A stretch of DNA of 20,171 nt from SAR324 cluster bacterium (GCA_002401295.1 NVSR01000006.1:1-20171); one strand, 5' to 3'; positions 6,711 through 15,575 are shown, counted from the first letter of the stretch. Translations and numbers: made by a program. Notes: generated by a model not told the origin, from the letters alone.

Positions 6711-7394
6711 ATGGCGCAAGAAAAGACATTCAAACACAAGCTGACTTTATATCTGGTTCCTAAGATCCTTAAGTATTCTCTTTTCCTCATTGCTTTCACC
6801 TGTCGAAAAGAATGGGTTGGATTGCAGCATGTCGAAAAGCTGAAGGAACAAAATCAGAGTTGGATCTATTCCAGCTGGCATGGCAATATCGCTTTCCTCA
6901 GCTGGGCCGTACGCGGTCAAAACATAGCCATGTTGGTCAGTGAAAGTAAGGATGGTGAAATGATCGCAACGGCCATTGAATCGATGGGTAATACCACGAT
7001 CCGTGGCTCTTCATCCAAAGGTGGGGCAAGAGCCCTGTTGAAGATGATTCGCTGGCTGAAAAAAGGGAAACCCGCAGCCATTACTCCCGATGGACCTCGT
7101 GGACCGAGACATCGCTTACAAAGTGGAGTGATTACTCTGGCGGAAAAATCAGGGGCTCCTCTTGTGCCTCTTCATTTTCACGCAACAAGACAATGGATCG
7201 CTCACAAAAGCTGGGATCTGCATCAACTGCCCAAGCCATTTTCCACTATTGTCATCAGAGTGGGAGAACCTTATTGGGTAGCCCCCAAATTGAGCACGGA
7301 AAATTTTCAAAAAGCCCAGCAAGAGTTTGAAGAAATTATGCTGGAAAATGTTCGCCAAAACGAATTAACCATTCAATCCCAAAAAGAAGCATGA
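6711..7394 (+). CDS. DUF374-family lysophospholipid acyltransferase-like protein
   Basis: The 227-aa product matches the DUF374 branch of the LPLAT acyltransferase superfamily. It has the catalytic-type histidine in SSWHGN (His57), SESKDGEMI (78-86), RGSSSKGGARAL and TPDGPRGP (125-132). One hydrophobic segment near 13-30 suggests membrane association. Relatives include LpxJ-like lipid A secondary acyltransferases, so the likely role is acyl transfer to a lipid A or phospholipid precursor at the inner membrane. The true substrate cannot be read from the sequence. There is no clear Shine-Dalgarno site. It overlaps the next gene by 4 nt (ATGA), so it is part of the dapD cluster. Confidence 0.85.
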   Translation: MAQEKTFKHKLTLYLVPKILKYSLFLIAFTCRKEWVGLQHVEKLKEQNQSWIYSSWHGNIAFLSWAVRGQNIAMLVSESKDGEMIATAIESMGNTTIRGSSSKGGARALLKMIRWLKKGKPAAITPDGPRGPRHRLQSGVITLAEKSGAPLVPLHFHATRQWIAHKSWDLHQLPKPFSTIVIRVGEPYWVAPKLSTENFQKAQQEFEEIMLENVRQNELTIQSQKEA

Positions 7395-8377
7395 AAAAAT
7401 ACGCCGTATTAGGACTTGGAAACCCTTTAGTAGACGTGATCATCCCCACTCAAGACACAATCCTTGAGGAACTTGATATCGCTAAAGGTAGTATGAACCT
7501 GGTGGATGTGAAACGGCAGGAGCTGATCTTGGCCAAACACCAGGATCAGGAGGTAACCATTACCCTGGGCGGCTCTTGCGCTAATACGATGGTCATGATC
7601 GCGCAATTGGAAGGCAAATCGGCTTACAATGGAAAAGTTGGTATCGATGATTTCGCTGATGATTTTGAGAAGCAGTTGATCCAGTCAGGAACGGCTTCTT
7701 TTATCAAAAAACAAGAAGGGTCTACAGGTAGTACGGTTATCTTGATCTCCCCGGATGCGGAGCGATCCATGAATACTCATTTGGGTATGTGCCTGGAGTT
7801 TTCCAAAGAAGACATTGATCTCAAAGCCATCGAGGATTCCGAATACATCTACGTTGAAGGTTATCTCTGGGATACTCCCAAGCAACAGGAAGCTGTACTG
7901 GCAGCACTGGAACATGCCAAAGCAGTGGGAACCAAAATTTCCCTGACTCTATCGGATTCCTTTTGTGTCGGTCGCCATCAAGAAAAATTCCAATTTTTAA
8001 TGGATAATTATGTAGATTTACTGTTTTGTAATGATGCTGAGGCAGCTATCATGACAGGTGAAAAGGATCCTGAAGCTCAACTTAAAAAGTTATCTGAAAG
8101 TGTGGAGCAGGTCGTTTTAACCTTAGGCAAGCAAGGCAGTAAAATTCTGAAAGATGGAACTATTACTGACATCAAATGCTTCGAAGTCAAAGCTGTAGAT
8201 ACAACGGGTGCCGGTGATAGTTTCGCAGCTGGATACCTGTATGGAATCACTAAAGATTACACTGTAGAAGAAGCAGGTAATCTGGCGGCTTATTGTGCTG
8301 CCACAGTGGTTAGCCAGATTGGACCTCGTTACCAGGGAAATTTCCAAGAAAAAGTTCAACAATATTTGGTAAAATAG
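7391..8377 (+). CDS. PfkB-family carbohydrate/nucleoside kinase (adenosine kinase-like)
   Basis: The 328-aa product is a ribokinase/PfkB fold protein. The N-terminal signature region is LGGSCANTM (59-67). The C-terminal signature DTTGAGDSFAAG (270-281) holds the anion hole and the catalytic Asp276. The pattern GNPLVDVI near the start and GGSCANT resemble the adenosine kinase subgroup, so a nucleoside or related sugar is a likely substrate. This is inference and the substrate is not certain. It starts inside the acyltransferase stop (ATGA overlap) and ends 2 nt before lysA. Its place between an envelope acyltransferase and lysA gives no clear pathway link. Confidence 0.85.
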   Translation: MKKYAVLGLGNPLVDVIIPTQDTILEELDIAKGSMNLVDVKRQELILAKHQDQEVTITLGGSCANTMVMIAQLEGKSAYNGKVGIDDFADDFEKQLIQSGTASFIKKQEGSTGSTVILISPDAERSMNTHLGMCLEFSKEDIDLKAIEDSEYIYVEGYLWDTPKQQEAVLAALEHAKAVGTKISLTLSDSFCVGRHQEKFQFLMDNYVDLLFCNDAEAAIMTGEKDPEAQLKKLSESVEQVVLTLGKQGSKILKDGTITDIKCFEVKAVDTTGAGDSFAAGYLYGITKDYTVEEAGNLAAYCAATVVSQIGPRYQGNFQEKVQQYLVK

Positions 8378-8379
8378 TC

Positions 8380-9618
8380 ATGTACCCATTGGATCGAGAA
8401 AAGGGGGAACTCCAGTTCGGGAAGTCCTCCGCAACAGAGCTGATTGAGCAATTTGGCTCTCCATTATATCTGTATGATGAAGAGACCATGCGCGCCCGTT
8501 GTCGCGAAATGAAAAACCTCTGTTCCCTACCCAACTTCAGAGTCTATTATTCAGCCAAAGCAAATACATCCATCGCCTTGCTAAAAATAGCCAGGCAAGA
8601 GGGGTTGCATGTTGACGCCATGACTGTGGGAGAGATTTATCAGGAAAAGCTGGCGGGATTTACTAAAGAAGAGATTCTCTTTCTTAGTAATAATGTGCAG
8701 CCTCAGCATTTCCAGGAAGTGATTGATCAGGATATTCTGGTCTGCATCGATTCCTTATCCCAGCTGGAAACTTACTGTGCCCTCGCTCCAGGTAAAGAAG
8801 TTTATATCCGTGTCAATCCTGGAAAAGGAGCGGGACACCATGAAAAAGTGATCACCGCAGGGAAAGTAAAATTTGGCATTGAACCTGATGGGATTCCAGA
8901 AGCTTTTGAGATCGCCAAGAAACATTCTTGCCGTTTGACGGGTTTTCAAATGCATATCGGCTCTCTGTTCCTGCAGGGAGAAGAGTTTACTCCGGCAATT
9001 CAGACGATGCTGGATATTGCCAAGCAGTATCCCCAAATTGAATACATCGATTTTGGTGGTGGATTCGGGATTCCTTACGATCGGGAACAAGAGCAACCCT
9101 TTCCCCTGGAAAAGTTTTCGGAAACCTTTACCAGTCTATTAACCAACTGGATGGAAGAAACAGGTAGAAAACCTATTTTTGCTATCGAGCCGGGCAGATT
9201 TCTGGTGGCTGAGGCAGGCTCTTGTCTGATTCAGGTACAGGCCACAAAGGTCAATTCAGGCATTAAATTCATCGGTACGGACTTAGGATTTAATTTCCTA
9301 TTACGTCCTGAATTTTATGGTTCTTATCATGAAATCATCCATGCCACAAATGGGGATAACTCCCAAAAGGAAGTTGTCACTGTGGTGGGTAATGTTTGTG
9401 AGTCCGGTGATCATTTAGGAAAGGATCGAGAACTGCCTTTGATCCAAGAACAAGACTTGTTATTGATCCGTGATACGGGTGCTTATGGGTTCTCTATGGC
9501 TAGTAATTATAATAGCATGATGCGTCCCGCAGAAGTCTTGATTCAGTCTGATGGGAAAGCTCGTTTGATTCGCAAACGGGAAACCATTGAAACTTTGGTA
9601 AACAACCAAATTTTTTAG
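8380..9618 (+). CDS. lysA: Diaminopimelate decarboxylase
   Basis: LysA converts meso-diaminopimelate to lysine with PLP. The 412-aa product has the PLP lysine in YYSAKAN (Lys60), HIGS (192-195), the phosphate-binding GGGFGIPY (226-233), EPGR (270-273), the substrate-arginine segment LLRPEFYGSYH (307-317) and CESGD (340-344), which supplies the active-site Cys across the dimer. It belongs to the alanine-racemase-like fold III family. The CESGD motif and RPxxY support LysA over other fold III decarboxylases. The start is 2 nt past the PfkB stop with no clear ribosome site, so coupling is likely. It completes the pathway that dapD begins in this cluster. Confidence 0.93.
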   Translation: MYPLDREKGELQFGKSSATELIEQFGSPLYLYDEETMRARCREMKNLCSLPNFRVYYSAKANTSIALLKIARQEGLHVDAMTVGEIYQEKLAGFTKEEILFLSNNVQPQHFQEVIDQDILVCIDSLSQLETYCALAPGKEVYIRVNPGKGAGHHEKVITAGKVKFGIEPDGIPEAFEIAKKHSCRLTGFQMHIGSLFLQGEEFTPAIQTMLDIAKQYPQIEYIDFGGGFGIPYDREQEQPFPLEKFSETFTSLLTNWMEETGRKPIFAIEPGRFLVAEAGSCLIQVQATKVNSGIKFIGTDLGFNFLLRPEFYGSYHEIIHATNGDNSQKEVVTVVGNVCESGDHLGKDRELPLIQEQDLLLIRDTGAYGFSMASNYNSMMRPAEVLIQSDGKARLIRKRETIETLVNNQIF

Positions 9619-9625
9619 TCAAAGA

Positions 9626-10573
9626 ATGATGGATCAGCAAGGAGTTCAGGAGTTATTCCACAGCCTCGACAAGTTTTCCTGGCAAGAGGAAATAAGAAAA
9701 AAGGAGCCACTTGCCAATAAAACTAGTGTTCGTGTCGGTGGTCCGGCAGACCTGTTTTTGACGGTCCATGATTTGGATGAACTCACAAGATTGTTTGAGA
9801 TCATCAGAGAGCATCAATGCCCCTGGTTTGTGCTGGGCAAGGGCAGCAATCTATTGATTCAGGATGAGGGGTTCCCCGGAATTGTGATTCGTTTGGCAGG
9901 AGACTTTTCCCAGGTTGCTCAAGTCTCATCCAGGCAATTGGTTGTAGGTGCGGGTATCGCCAACATTCAGGCTTCCAGAATCGCTAAGAAAAATAATCTT
10001 TCAGGAATGGAATTTTTAACCACCATTCCCGGAACCATGGGTGGAGCGGCCTTCATGAATGCCGGAGCTCATGGACAGGAAATGAAAGATATTGTTGAAT
10101 GGGTTGAATTTTTCAGTGAAACGGGAGAGGTAGAAACCATCCGGGCAGAGTACCTGGATTTTTCTTATCGTCATTCTCGGTTTATGCAGACCCCCGGTAT
10201 TATCTTAAAGCTGGGTTTACAGCTGCAAGTAGATCACTCGGAAGCGATTGGGAAGCGGGAAAAAGAATTCATCATGCGCCGTAAAGGCTCTCAACCTCTG
10301 GATGCCAGAACTTGGGGCTCGGTTTTTGTGAATCCTCCCGGGGATTCCTCAGGCAGACTGATAGAATCCTGTGGTCTCAAGGGAAAAGGCATCGGTCAGG
10401 CTCGGATCAGCCCCAAACACGCTAACTTTATCGAAAATGTTGGGGGGGCTACTTTCCAGGACCTACTCAAAACAGTCGAATATGCCCAAAAAGAAGTCTA
10501 TAGGGTATATGGTATCCATTTGAAGATGGAAGGCCGAATTATACCGGAATTAACCAGTAAACAAGGAAAATAA
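9626..10573 (+). CDS. murB: UDP-N-acetylenolpyruvoylglucosamine reductase
   Basis: MurB reduces UDP-GlcNAc-enolpyruvate to UDP-MurNAc using NADPH and FAD, the second committed step of peptidoglycan synthesis. The 315-aa product shows the FAD-binding blocks SVRVGGPAD (34-42), GKGSN (71-75) and IPGTMGGAAFMNAGA (134-148). YRHSRF (181-186) is the type II-like tyrosine segment, Ser232 in WGSVF is the proton donor position, and Glu302 is in KMEGRI near the end. Two adjacent ATG codons (9626, 9629) are possible starts, and neither has a strong ribosome site. It lies 7 bp after lysA and shares one base with the gatC start (TAATG). Confidence 0.94.
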   Translation: MMDQQGVQELFHSLDKFSWQEEIRKKEPLANKTSVRVGGPADLFLTVHDLDELTRLFEIIREHQCPWFVLGKGSNLLIQDEGFPGIVIRLAGDFSQVAQVSSRQLVVGAGIANIQASRIAKKNNLSGMEFLTTIPGTMGGAAFMNAGAHGQEMKDIVEWVEFFSETGEVETIRAEYLDFSYRHSRFMQTPGIILKLGLQLQVDHSEAIGKREKEFIMRRKGSQPLDARTWGSVFVNPPGDSSGRLIESCGLKGKGIGQARISPKHANFIENVGGATFQDLLKTVEYAQKEVYRVYGIHLKMEGRIIPELTSKQGK

Positions 10574-10848
10574 TGACCGCAGAGATTGATGTGCAGAAAG
10601 TAGCGAAACTTGCTCACTTAAAACTGGATGCTCAGGAAGAGAAATACTTTCAGGATAAGTTTAAGGGAATTCTCGGCTATGTAGGCATGATTGAGGCAGT
10701 GGAGATCGGGGAAGATACTCTGGAAAAGGATGAATCCTTGCAGAAAGTCTATTACCAGGATCAACAGCGAGTCTCTCCCGTTTCACCGGAACAGTTTTCC
10801 GACTATATGGAAAACAAGTTTATCAAAGTCCCTAAGATTATCGAATAA
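10573..10848 (+). CDS. gatC: Asp/Glu-tRNA amidotransferase subunit C
   Basis: GatC is the small subunit that stabilises GatA in the GatCAB complex, which converts misacylated Glu-tRNA(Gln) or Asp-tRNA(Asn) to the amidated form. The 91-aa product has the normal length and the family start (VQKVAKLAHLKLDAQEEKYF). The C-terminal half is VSPVSPEQF and then PKII. It is the last gene of the dapD cluster, coupled to murB by TAATG. gatA and gatB do not follow, because gyrB converges from the other side, so they must be elsewhere. Its presence suggests that at least one of GlnRS/AsnRS is replaced by the indirect route. Confidence 0.9.
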   Translation: MTAEIDVQKVAKLAHLKLDAQEEKYFQDKFKGILGYVGMIEAVEIGEDTLEKDESLQKVYYQDQQRVSPVSPEQFSDYMENKFIKVPKIIE

Positions 10849-10858
10849 GAGACCGGCC

Positions 10859-10903
10859 CGATTCATCGGTAAGGCGGGCCAGGTGCCCGCCTTACATGGA
10901 TCG
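10859..10903. terminator. Bidirectional terminator / REP-like hairpin between gatC and gyrB
   Basis: The core TAAGGCGGGC (10870-10879) pairs perfectly with GCCCGCCTTA (10885-10894) around CAGGT. Outside it CGATTCAT (10859-10866) pairs with ATGGATCG (10896-10903), with one G-U. It lies between convergent gatC and gyrB. There is no T-run on the gatC side. A related GGCGGGC...GCCCGCC hairpin lies after tsaE, which suggests a dispersed palindromic repeat used as a terminator. Confidence 0.75.
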
Positions 10904-10905
10904 AT

Positions 10906-13287
10906 TTAGATATCCAGGTTCTTCACTTTAAGCGCATTGTTTTCGATGAATTTTCGTCGAATATCCACTTGATCTCCCATCAGAATCGTAAAGATCTCAT
11001 CCGCTTCAATCGCGTCATCAATGCTGACTTGCAGCAACTTTCTCTCTTGGGGATCCATCGTAGTTTCCCACAACTGCTCGGGATTCATTTCTCCCAATCC
11101 CTTGTATCGCTGTAAGTAAGTCCCCTTCTTGCCATCTGTTAAGAGAAATTTCACCAAACTTGTGGCCGTATTGAAGGATTGACGTTCGCCCTCACCCTCA
11201 CCATTTTCCTGCAGGTGAAACTGATTATCAATCTTCAGCTCTTCAAAGTCCGCAAAACGCTCTAATAAGCGATTATAAGAAGGCATGTCAAAGGTATCCA
11301 AGACAGAAGTAATCAAGTGAAAACGCCTCTCCTCATAATAGAGTTCCAACTCGTCCCGCTCTTCATGCAAAGTGACAACTAACTTCTCTTTGGGATTGAT
11401 CTCTATAATTTTCAGCATCTTCTCATAGATCGATTTCAAGCTGACTTCTTCCACAGGCTCTTTGTATTTGAACAGGAGATCGTAAACCACGCGCAAATTT
11501 GAGTTGTAAGTTAAATTTTCCAGTTTGGAATTCAACAACACCACCCTTTGAACAAACTCTTGCAAATTCTGCTCTTTTTCAGACACAAGTTTGTACTTTT
11601 GAATGGAGAAACTGAATAACTTATCCATTAACTCACGATCATTTTGCAGATAGGTTTCTGACTTGCCTTTCTTCAATTTGTACAAAGGTGGTTGAGCGAT
11701 ATATAGGTAACCTCGCTCAATAATCTCCGTCATTTGTCGATAGAAGAAAGTAAGGATCAACGTCAGAATATGACTTCCATCCACATCGGCATCGGTCATG
11801 ATCACAATTTTATGGTAACGCAACTTAGCTACATCAAACTCGTCTCTACCGATTCCAGCACCCAGAGCCGTGATCAAAATCCGAATTTCATCACTATTCA
11901 ACATCTTGTCGAAGCGAGCTTTTTCTACATTCAGGATTTTTCCTTTCAAAGGCAGAATGGCCTGATTGTGTCGATCTCGTCCTTGCTTCGCTGAACCACC
12001 GGCAGAATCTCCCTCCACCAGGAATATTTCACTCTTTTGGGGATCCTTCTCCTGACAATCGGCTAATTTTCCGGGTAAGGAACTCATCTCTAAAACACTC
12101 TTACGACGAGTCAGTTCACGAGCCTTCTTGGCTGCCAAACGAGCTCGTTGGGCATCCATAGATTTCTCAATGATTTTTCTGGTGATTTGTGGATTTTCTT
12201 CCAGGTAGTTCGAGAAATGCTCGAAGAGTACTTTATCCACAATACCGCGCACATTGGCATTGGTGAGCTTGATCTTTTTCTGAGATTCAAATTGAGGACC
12301 CGGCATTTTGATACTGACAATGGCCGTCAGTCCCTCTTTCACATCATCTTGACTGACTTTATCTTCAGCAACTTTAAAGATCTTATTCTCTAAACCCGCT
12401 TTATTGATGCCTTTGAGCAAAGCGCCACGGAATCCCTGCTCATGAGTACCACCATCAACTGTATTAATATTATTAACGAAAGTATGAATTTGGCAATTGT
12501 AGCTGTCGTTGTATTGAAAACAAACTTCCACTTTAATGCCATTGGTCTCCCCAGAGACAAAAATGGGTTCCGGTAAGATACAATGTTTATTTTTATTCAA
12601 ATGCTCAATAAAGGTAACAATTCCACCCTCAAACTTGAAATTATGAACTTTATCTGTTCTTTCATCCACCAAGTTAATCTCCAAACCCGGGCTCAGAAAA
12701 GCCAATTCCCGTAGTCTGGTGGATAGGATGTCAAAGCTATAATTGACTTCATCGAAGATCGTAACATCGGGGTGAAAGAGCACCATGGTTCCGCTTTCTG
12801 ATGTCTCACCAATCACTTCCAATTCACTGGTCACATCCCCTTTACTAAAGGTCTGCCGATGAATCTTACCGTCCCTTTTAATCTGAATTTCTAAGAAGTC
12901 ACTCAAGGCATTCACTACAGAGGCACCCACCCCATTCAAGCCACCGGAATACTGGTAATTGGATTGATCAAACTTTCCACCGGCATGCAGTGATGTCATG
13001 ACCAATTGGCAAGCTGGGATCTGTGTTTTCTCATGAATGCCGACGGGAATTCCTCTCCCGTTATCCACAATCTTGATGGAGTTATCCGATAGAATAGAAA
13101 CATCAATTTTATCACAATAGCCCACCATGGCTTCATCAATGCTGTTATCCACGATCTCAAAAACCAAATGGTGCAATGCTGGTGAATCCACCCCACCAAT
13201 ATACATGCCCGGTCTGAGCCTTACAGCTTCTAAACCTTCTAATTGTTCAATGTCACTAGCTTCGTATGTATCTGTATTCTCTGTCAT
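10906..13287 (-). CDS. gyrB: DNA gyrase subunit B
   Basis: GyrB is the ATPase half of the A2B2 gyrase that puts negative supercoils into DNA. The 793-aa product has the GHKL ATPase domain (Glu44 in EIVDNS, Asp75 in DNGRGIP, GGLNGVGAS 115-123), a transducer domain, and Toprim residues Glu425 in EGDSAGGSAKQG and DADVDG (499-504). An insert of roughly 170 residues lies between about 550 and 725, before the YLQRYKGLGEMNPEQLW tail. Gram-negative GyrB has such an insert and B. subtilis GyrB lacks it. The C-terminus is ALKVKNLDI. The ATG at 13287 has only a weak site (TTAGG). It follows recF by 73 bp; gyrA is not in the window. Confidence 0.98.
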   Translation of the reverse strand: MTENTDTYEASDIEQLEGLEAVRLRPGMYIGGVDSPALHHLVFEIVDNSIDEAMVGYCDKIDVSILSDNSIKIVDNGRGIPVGIHEKTQIPACQLVMTSLHAGGKFDQSNYQYSGGLNGVGASVVNALSDFLEIQIKRDGKIHRQTFSKGDVTSELEVIGETSESGTMVLFHPDVTIFDEVNYSFDILSTRLRELAFLSPGLEINLVDERTDKVHNFKFEGGIVTFIEHLNKNKHCILPEPIFVSGETNGIKVEVCFQYNDSYNCQIHTFVNNINTVDGGTHEQGFRGALLKGINKAGLENKIFKVAEDKVSQDDVKEGLTAIVSIKMPGPQFESQKKIKLTNANVRGIVDKVLFEHFSNYLEENPQITRKIIEKSMDAQRARLAAKKARELTRRKSVLEMSSLPGKLADCQEKDPQKSEIFLVEGDSAGGSAKQGRDRHNQAILPLKGKILNVEKARFDKMLNSDEIRILITALGAGIGRDEFDVAKLRYHKIVIMTDADVDGSHILTLILTFFYRQMTEIIERGYLYIAQPPLYKLKKGKSETYLQNDRELMDKLFSFSIQKYKLVSEKEQNLQEFVQRVVLLNSKLENLTYNSNLRVVYDLLFKYKEPVEEVSLKSIYEKMLKIIEINPKEKLVVTLHEERDELELYYEERRFHLITSVLDTFDMPSYNRLLERFADFEELKIDNQFHLQENGEGEGERQSFNTATSLVKFLLTDGKKGTYLQRYKGLGEMNPEQLWETTMDPQERKLLQVSIDDAIEADEIFTILMGDQVDIRRKFIENNALKVKNLDI

Positions 13288-13335
13288 TGTTAGCCTAAAC
13301 CAAAGTGTTTTTGAGGGTGTAACAAAGATTTGCCC

Positions 13336-13359
13336 TGCATCCTGATCTCGAAGGATGCA
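13336..13359 (-). other. Hairpin in the recF-gyrB gap
   Basis: TGCATCCT (13336-13343) and AGGATGCA (13352-13359) form 8 perfect pairs around an 8-nt loop, right after the recF stop. No T-run follows on the minus strand. It may attenuate or process the recF-gyrB message, or terminate weakly before a separate gyrB promoter, which I could not identify. Confidence 0.5.
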
Positions 13360-13360
13360 C

Positions 13361-14437
13361 TCAGCTCACTAACCGCCCTTGTTCTATTTGAAATGCCTTG
13401 CCCAATCCTTGGAATTTCTTGGGAATCGAGGTAGAAGTGATGAAAACCTGATTGTGATTCGCGGAGATATATTCCAACGTCTTGTGATAAACCTCTGTAT
13501 CTAACTCGGAAAAAATATCATCCAATAAGATCACGGGACAAAATTGCAGAGAATCCGTAATGGCCCGGTTGAGTGCTAATTGAAGTGCAAGAAAGGAGAT
13601 GCGATATTCACCTTGTGAGAAAAATAGTTTATCCTTTTTCCCATTGATAGTCATCCAGAAATCGTCTTTATGAGGCCCATAACACATATGCCCCATGCTT
13701 TGCTCTGACTCCAGTTTTCCATTGAGGAAATCCAGCAGTTTTTCCGGGTCATCCCCCACTTTTTCTTCCAGATCCCAGCGATAACACAACTCCAAATGAT
13801 CGGAACGGCCCGTCAATTCCTGAAAAATCTCGGACAGATTTTCATTCACCTGCTCCACCAGCCTGGTTCTGGATCTGACGATTTGAGGTACCACCTCTGC
13901 CAGCAGTTGATTCCAGACAAAAACTTCTTGCCCCCGTTGATGTCTCAACAGGTGATTCTTCTGTTTCTTGATTCGATTGAATTCTTTGAGTCGCTGAAAG
14001 TATTGATCTACAACTAAAATCAAGACACGATCAAAAAAATTGCGACGCTCCAGAGGATACTCTTTGTAAGCGGATAATTGATCCGGCGCAAAGAGCAAAG
14101 AAAAGTAATTCTTAATATAATCAGACGTGTAATTTAGATTTTTTTGATTGATTAAGACTTTTTTCTGATTACTCTGCAACCCGATTTGCACCGTATGTAC
14201 CACCCCTTGTTTGGAAAGTTGGGCATTAATGGAGGCAGTGACTTCCTTTTCCCGATATAGGTTTCTAATCTTGGCCGTACGGAAGGAACGTAGATGCGTT
14301 AAAAAGTAAATCGCTTCAACGAGATTTGTTTTCCCCTGTCCATTCCTCCCATAGATAAAATTGATTCCCGAGTGGAAATCAATTTCAAACTGTGAATAAT
14401 TCCGATAGTTCCACAAAGCCAGGGACTGAATTACCAT
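13361..14437 (-). CDS. recF: DNA replication and repair protein RecF
   Basis: RecF is an SMC/ABC-like ATPase that acts with RecO and RecR to load RecA at single-strand gaps. The 358-aa product has the Walker A GRNGQGKTN (30-38), an ABC-type signature FSQGEYRISFLALQLAL (273-289), and the Walker B VILLDDIFSELD (302-313). The N-terminus IQSLALWNYRNY is typical of the family. The ATG lies inside the end of dnaN (7-nt overlap), so translation is coupled. The signature reads SQGEYR where many RecF proteins have SQGQQR; the essential serine, glycine and arginine are kept. Confidence 0.96.
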   Translation of the reverse strand: MVIQSLALWNYRNYSQFEIDFHSGINFIYGRNGQGKTNLVEAIYFLTHLRSFRTAKIRNLYREKEVTASINAQLSKQGVVHTVQIGLQSNQKKVLINQKNLNYTSDYIKNYFSLLFAPDQLSAYKEYPLERRNFFDRVLILVVDQYFQRLKEFNRIKKQKNHLLRHQRGQEVFVWNQLLAEVVPQIVRSRTRLVEQVNENLSEIFQELTGRSDHLELCYRWDLEEKVGDDPEKLLDFLNGKLESEQSMGHMCYGPHKDDFWMTINGKKDKLFFSQGEYRISFLALQLALNRAITDSLQFCPVILLDDIFSELDTEVYHKTLEYISANHNQVFITSTSIPKKFQGLGKAFQIEQGRLVS

Positions 14438-15555
14438 TTAATCTTTACAGGCATCAGGATCGTTTTAAAATGTTCCCAAGCTTCACTCTGCAGCACAAAA
14501 GGGGCTAAGGATGCTGTCAGGTTCAAAGTAATCATCTGATCAGCTGCTCCATCAAAAACCTGCAGCGCGTCCATGAAGAATTTTATATTGAGACCAATGC
14601 TCAAAGGTTCCCCCACATAATCACAAGGCAGTTCGTCATTTCCTTCTCCGAATTCCAATTTCTGGCTTTCGATCAAAGCTTTGCCTTCAGTGAAGGTTAG
14701 TTTTAAGACGGAGTTCAGATCTTCATCGGAAACACGATAGAGAATTTTGACTGCGTTGATCAATTCTCTCTTGGGCAGGCGCAATAAGATGGGTCCCACA
14801 TTATTCACCAGATTGTCCAAGTTCGGATAATCCGCTTCAATCAGGCGGGTTTTGAATTTCACATCTTCTGAAAAGATCTGGAAGGTATTTTCATCAAAGG
14901 AGACCTGAACATTATTCTCTCGGAAGTCCAGAATCCTTTTGACCTCAGTCAGACTCTTTTTGGGAATGATGATATTGCCTTCGGCATCAATCGGAGTTTC
15001 CAAGTGGGTCACCACCTGGCTAATACGGAAGGCGTCAGCACCCATCCAACAAATTTGGTTGGGAGCCACAATCTTCAGGTTTAATCCCATCAGATTTTTT
15101 CTGGACTCATTTTCACCAATCGCAAAGAAAGTACGATCAATGGCTGCCTTGAAAAGGGAACCGGGAAGACTGAAGGATGTCTTCAGATCTTTGAATTCGA
15201 TAGTGGGAAAAAGTTCAGGCTCTACACCAGGTAATTTGATGCGAGAATTACCACAGGTTAAGTAGACCCAATTTTGTGGCGTAGATTTGATGGAGACATC
15301 TTCTCCATGAAACTCTCGAACCAAATTAAACAGCTTAGAAGTGTTAATACAAATCTTACCTGCTTCTAAGATCTCCGCTTCAAACTTACCGGCAAAAGAA
15401 TTATCGTAATTAGTCGCTTTGACAATGATTGCATTGTCTCCTTCTGTTTCCAATAAAACATTATTAATGATCGGTTCACTGGTGGCCTTCGGAGAAATGT
15501 TTACGATCAACTGTAATGCTTCGAGTAATATAATTCTTTTTATCCTTATATTCAT
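14431..15555 (-). CDS. dnaN: DNA polymerase III beta sliding clamp
   Basis: DnaN is the ring-shaped processivity clamp for the replicative polymerase and a hub for repair proteins. The 374-aa product spans the three repeated clamp domains: LEALQLIVNIS with PIINNVLLET at the start, DLKTSFSLPGSLFKAAIDRTFFAIG in domain 2, and PKRELINAVKILYRVSDE in domain 3. It ends ILMPVKIKW in place of the usual MPMRL. The ATG at 15555 aligns with the family start, but the bases before it (CTACTACTACTA) contain no ribosome site. This leader also looks like a DnaA-trio element (see separate entry). recF overlaps its stop. Confidence 0.97.
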   Translation of the reverse strand: MNIRIKRIILLEALQLIVNISPKATSEPIINNVLLETEGDNAIIVKATNYDNSFAGKFEAEILEAGKICINTSKLFNLVREFHGEDVSIKSTPQNWVYLTCGNSRIKLPGVEPELFPTIEFKDLKTSFSLPGSLFKAAIDRTFFAIGENESRKNLMGLNLKIVAPNQICWMGADAFRISQVVTHLETPIDAEGNIIIPKKSLTEVKRILDFRENNVQVSFDENTFQIFSEDVKFKTRLIEADYPNLDNLVNNVGPILLRLPKRELINAVKILYRVSDEDLNSVLKLTFTEGKALIESQKLEFGEGNDELPCDYVGEPLSIGLNIKFFMDALQVFDGAADQMITLNLTASLAPFVLQSEAWEHFKTILMPVKIKW

Positions 15556-15575
15556 TAGTAGTAGTAGGGTCGGTG
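15520..15575 (-). promoter_or_regulatory. Candidate oriC unwinding element (DnaA-trio plus AT-rich tract)
   Basis: Read on the minus strand: a GC-rich patch CCGACC (15567-15572), then CTACTACTACTA (15556-15567, so plus-strand TAG x4), then an AT-rich tract (about 15520-15555) that covers the first codons of dnaN. In B. subtilis the basal unwinding system has this order and orientation: DnaA boxes, GC-rich stretch, 3'-GAT-5' trios, AT-rich unwinding site, between dnaA and dnaN. What is missing is a recognisable DnaA box directly next to the GC patch. The pattern is seen in the sequence; the function is inferred. Confidence 0.45.
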
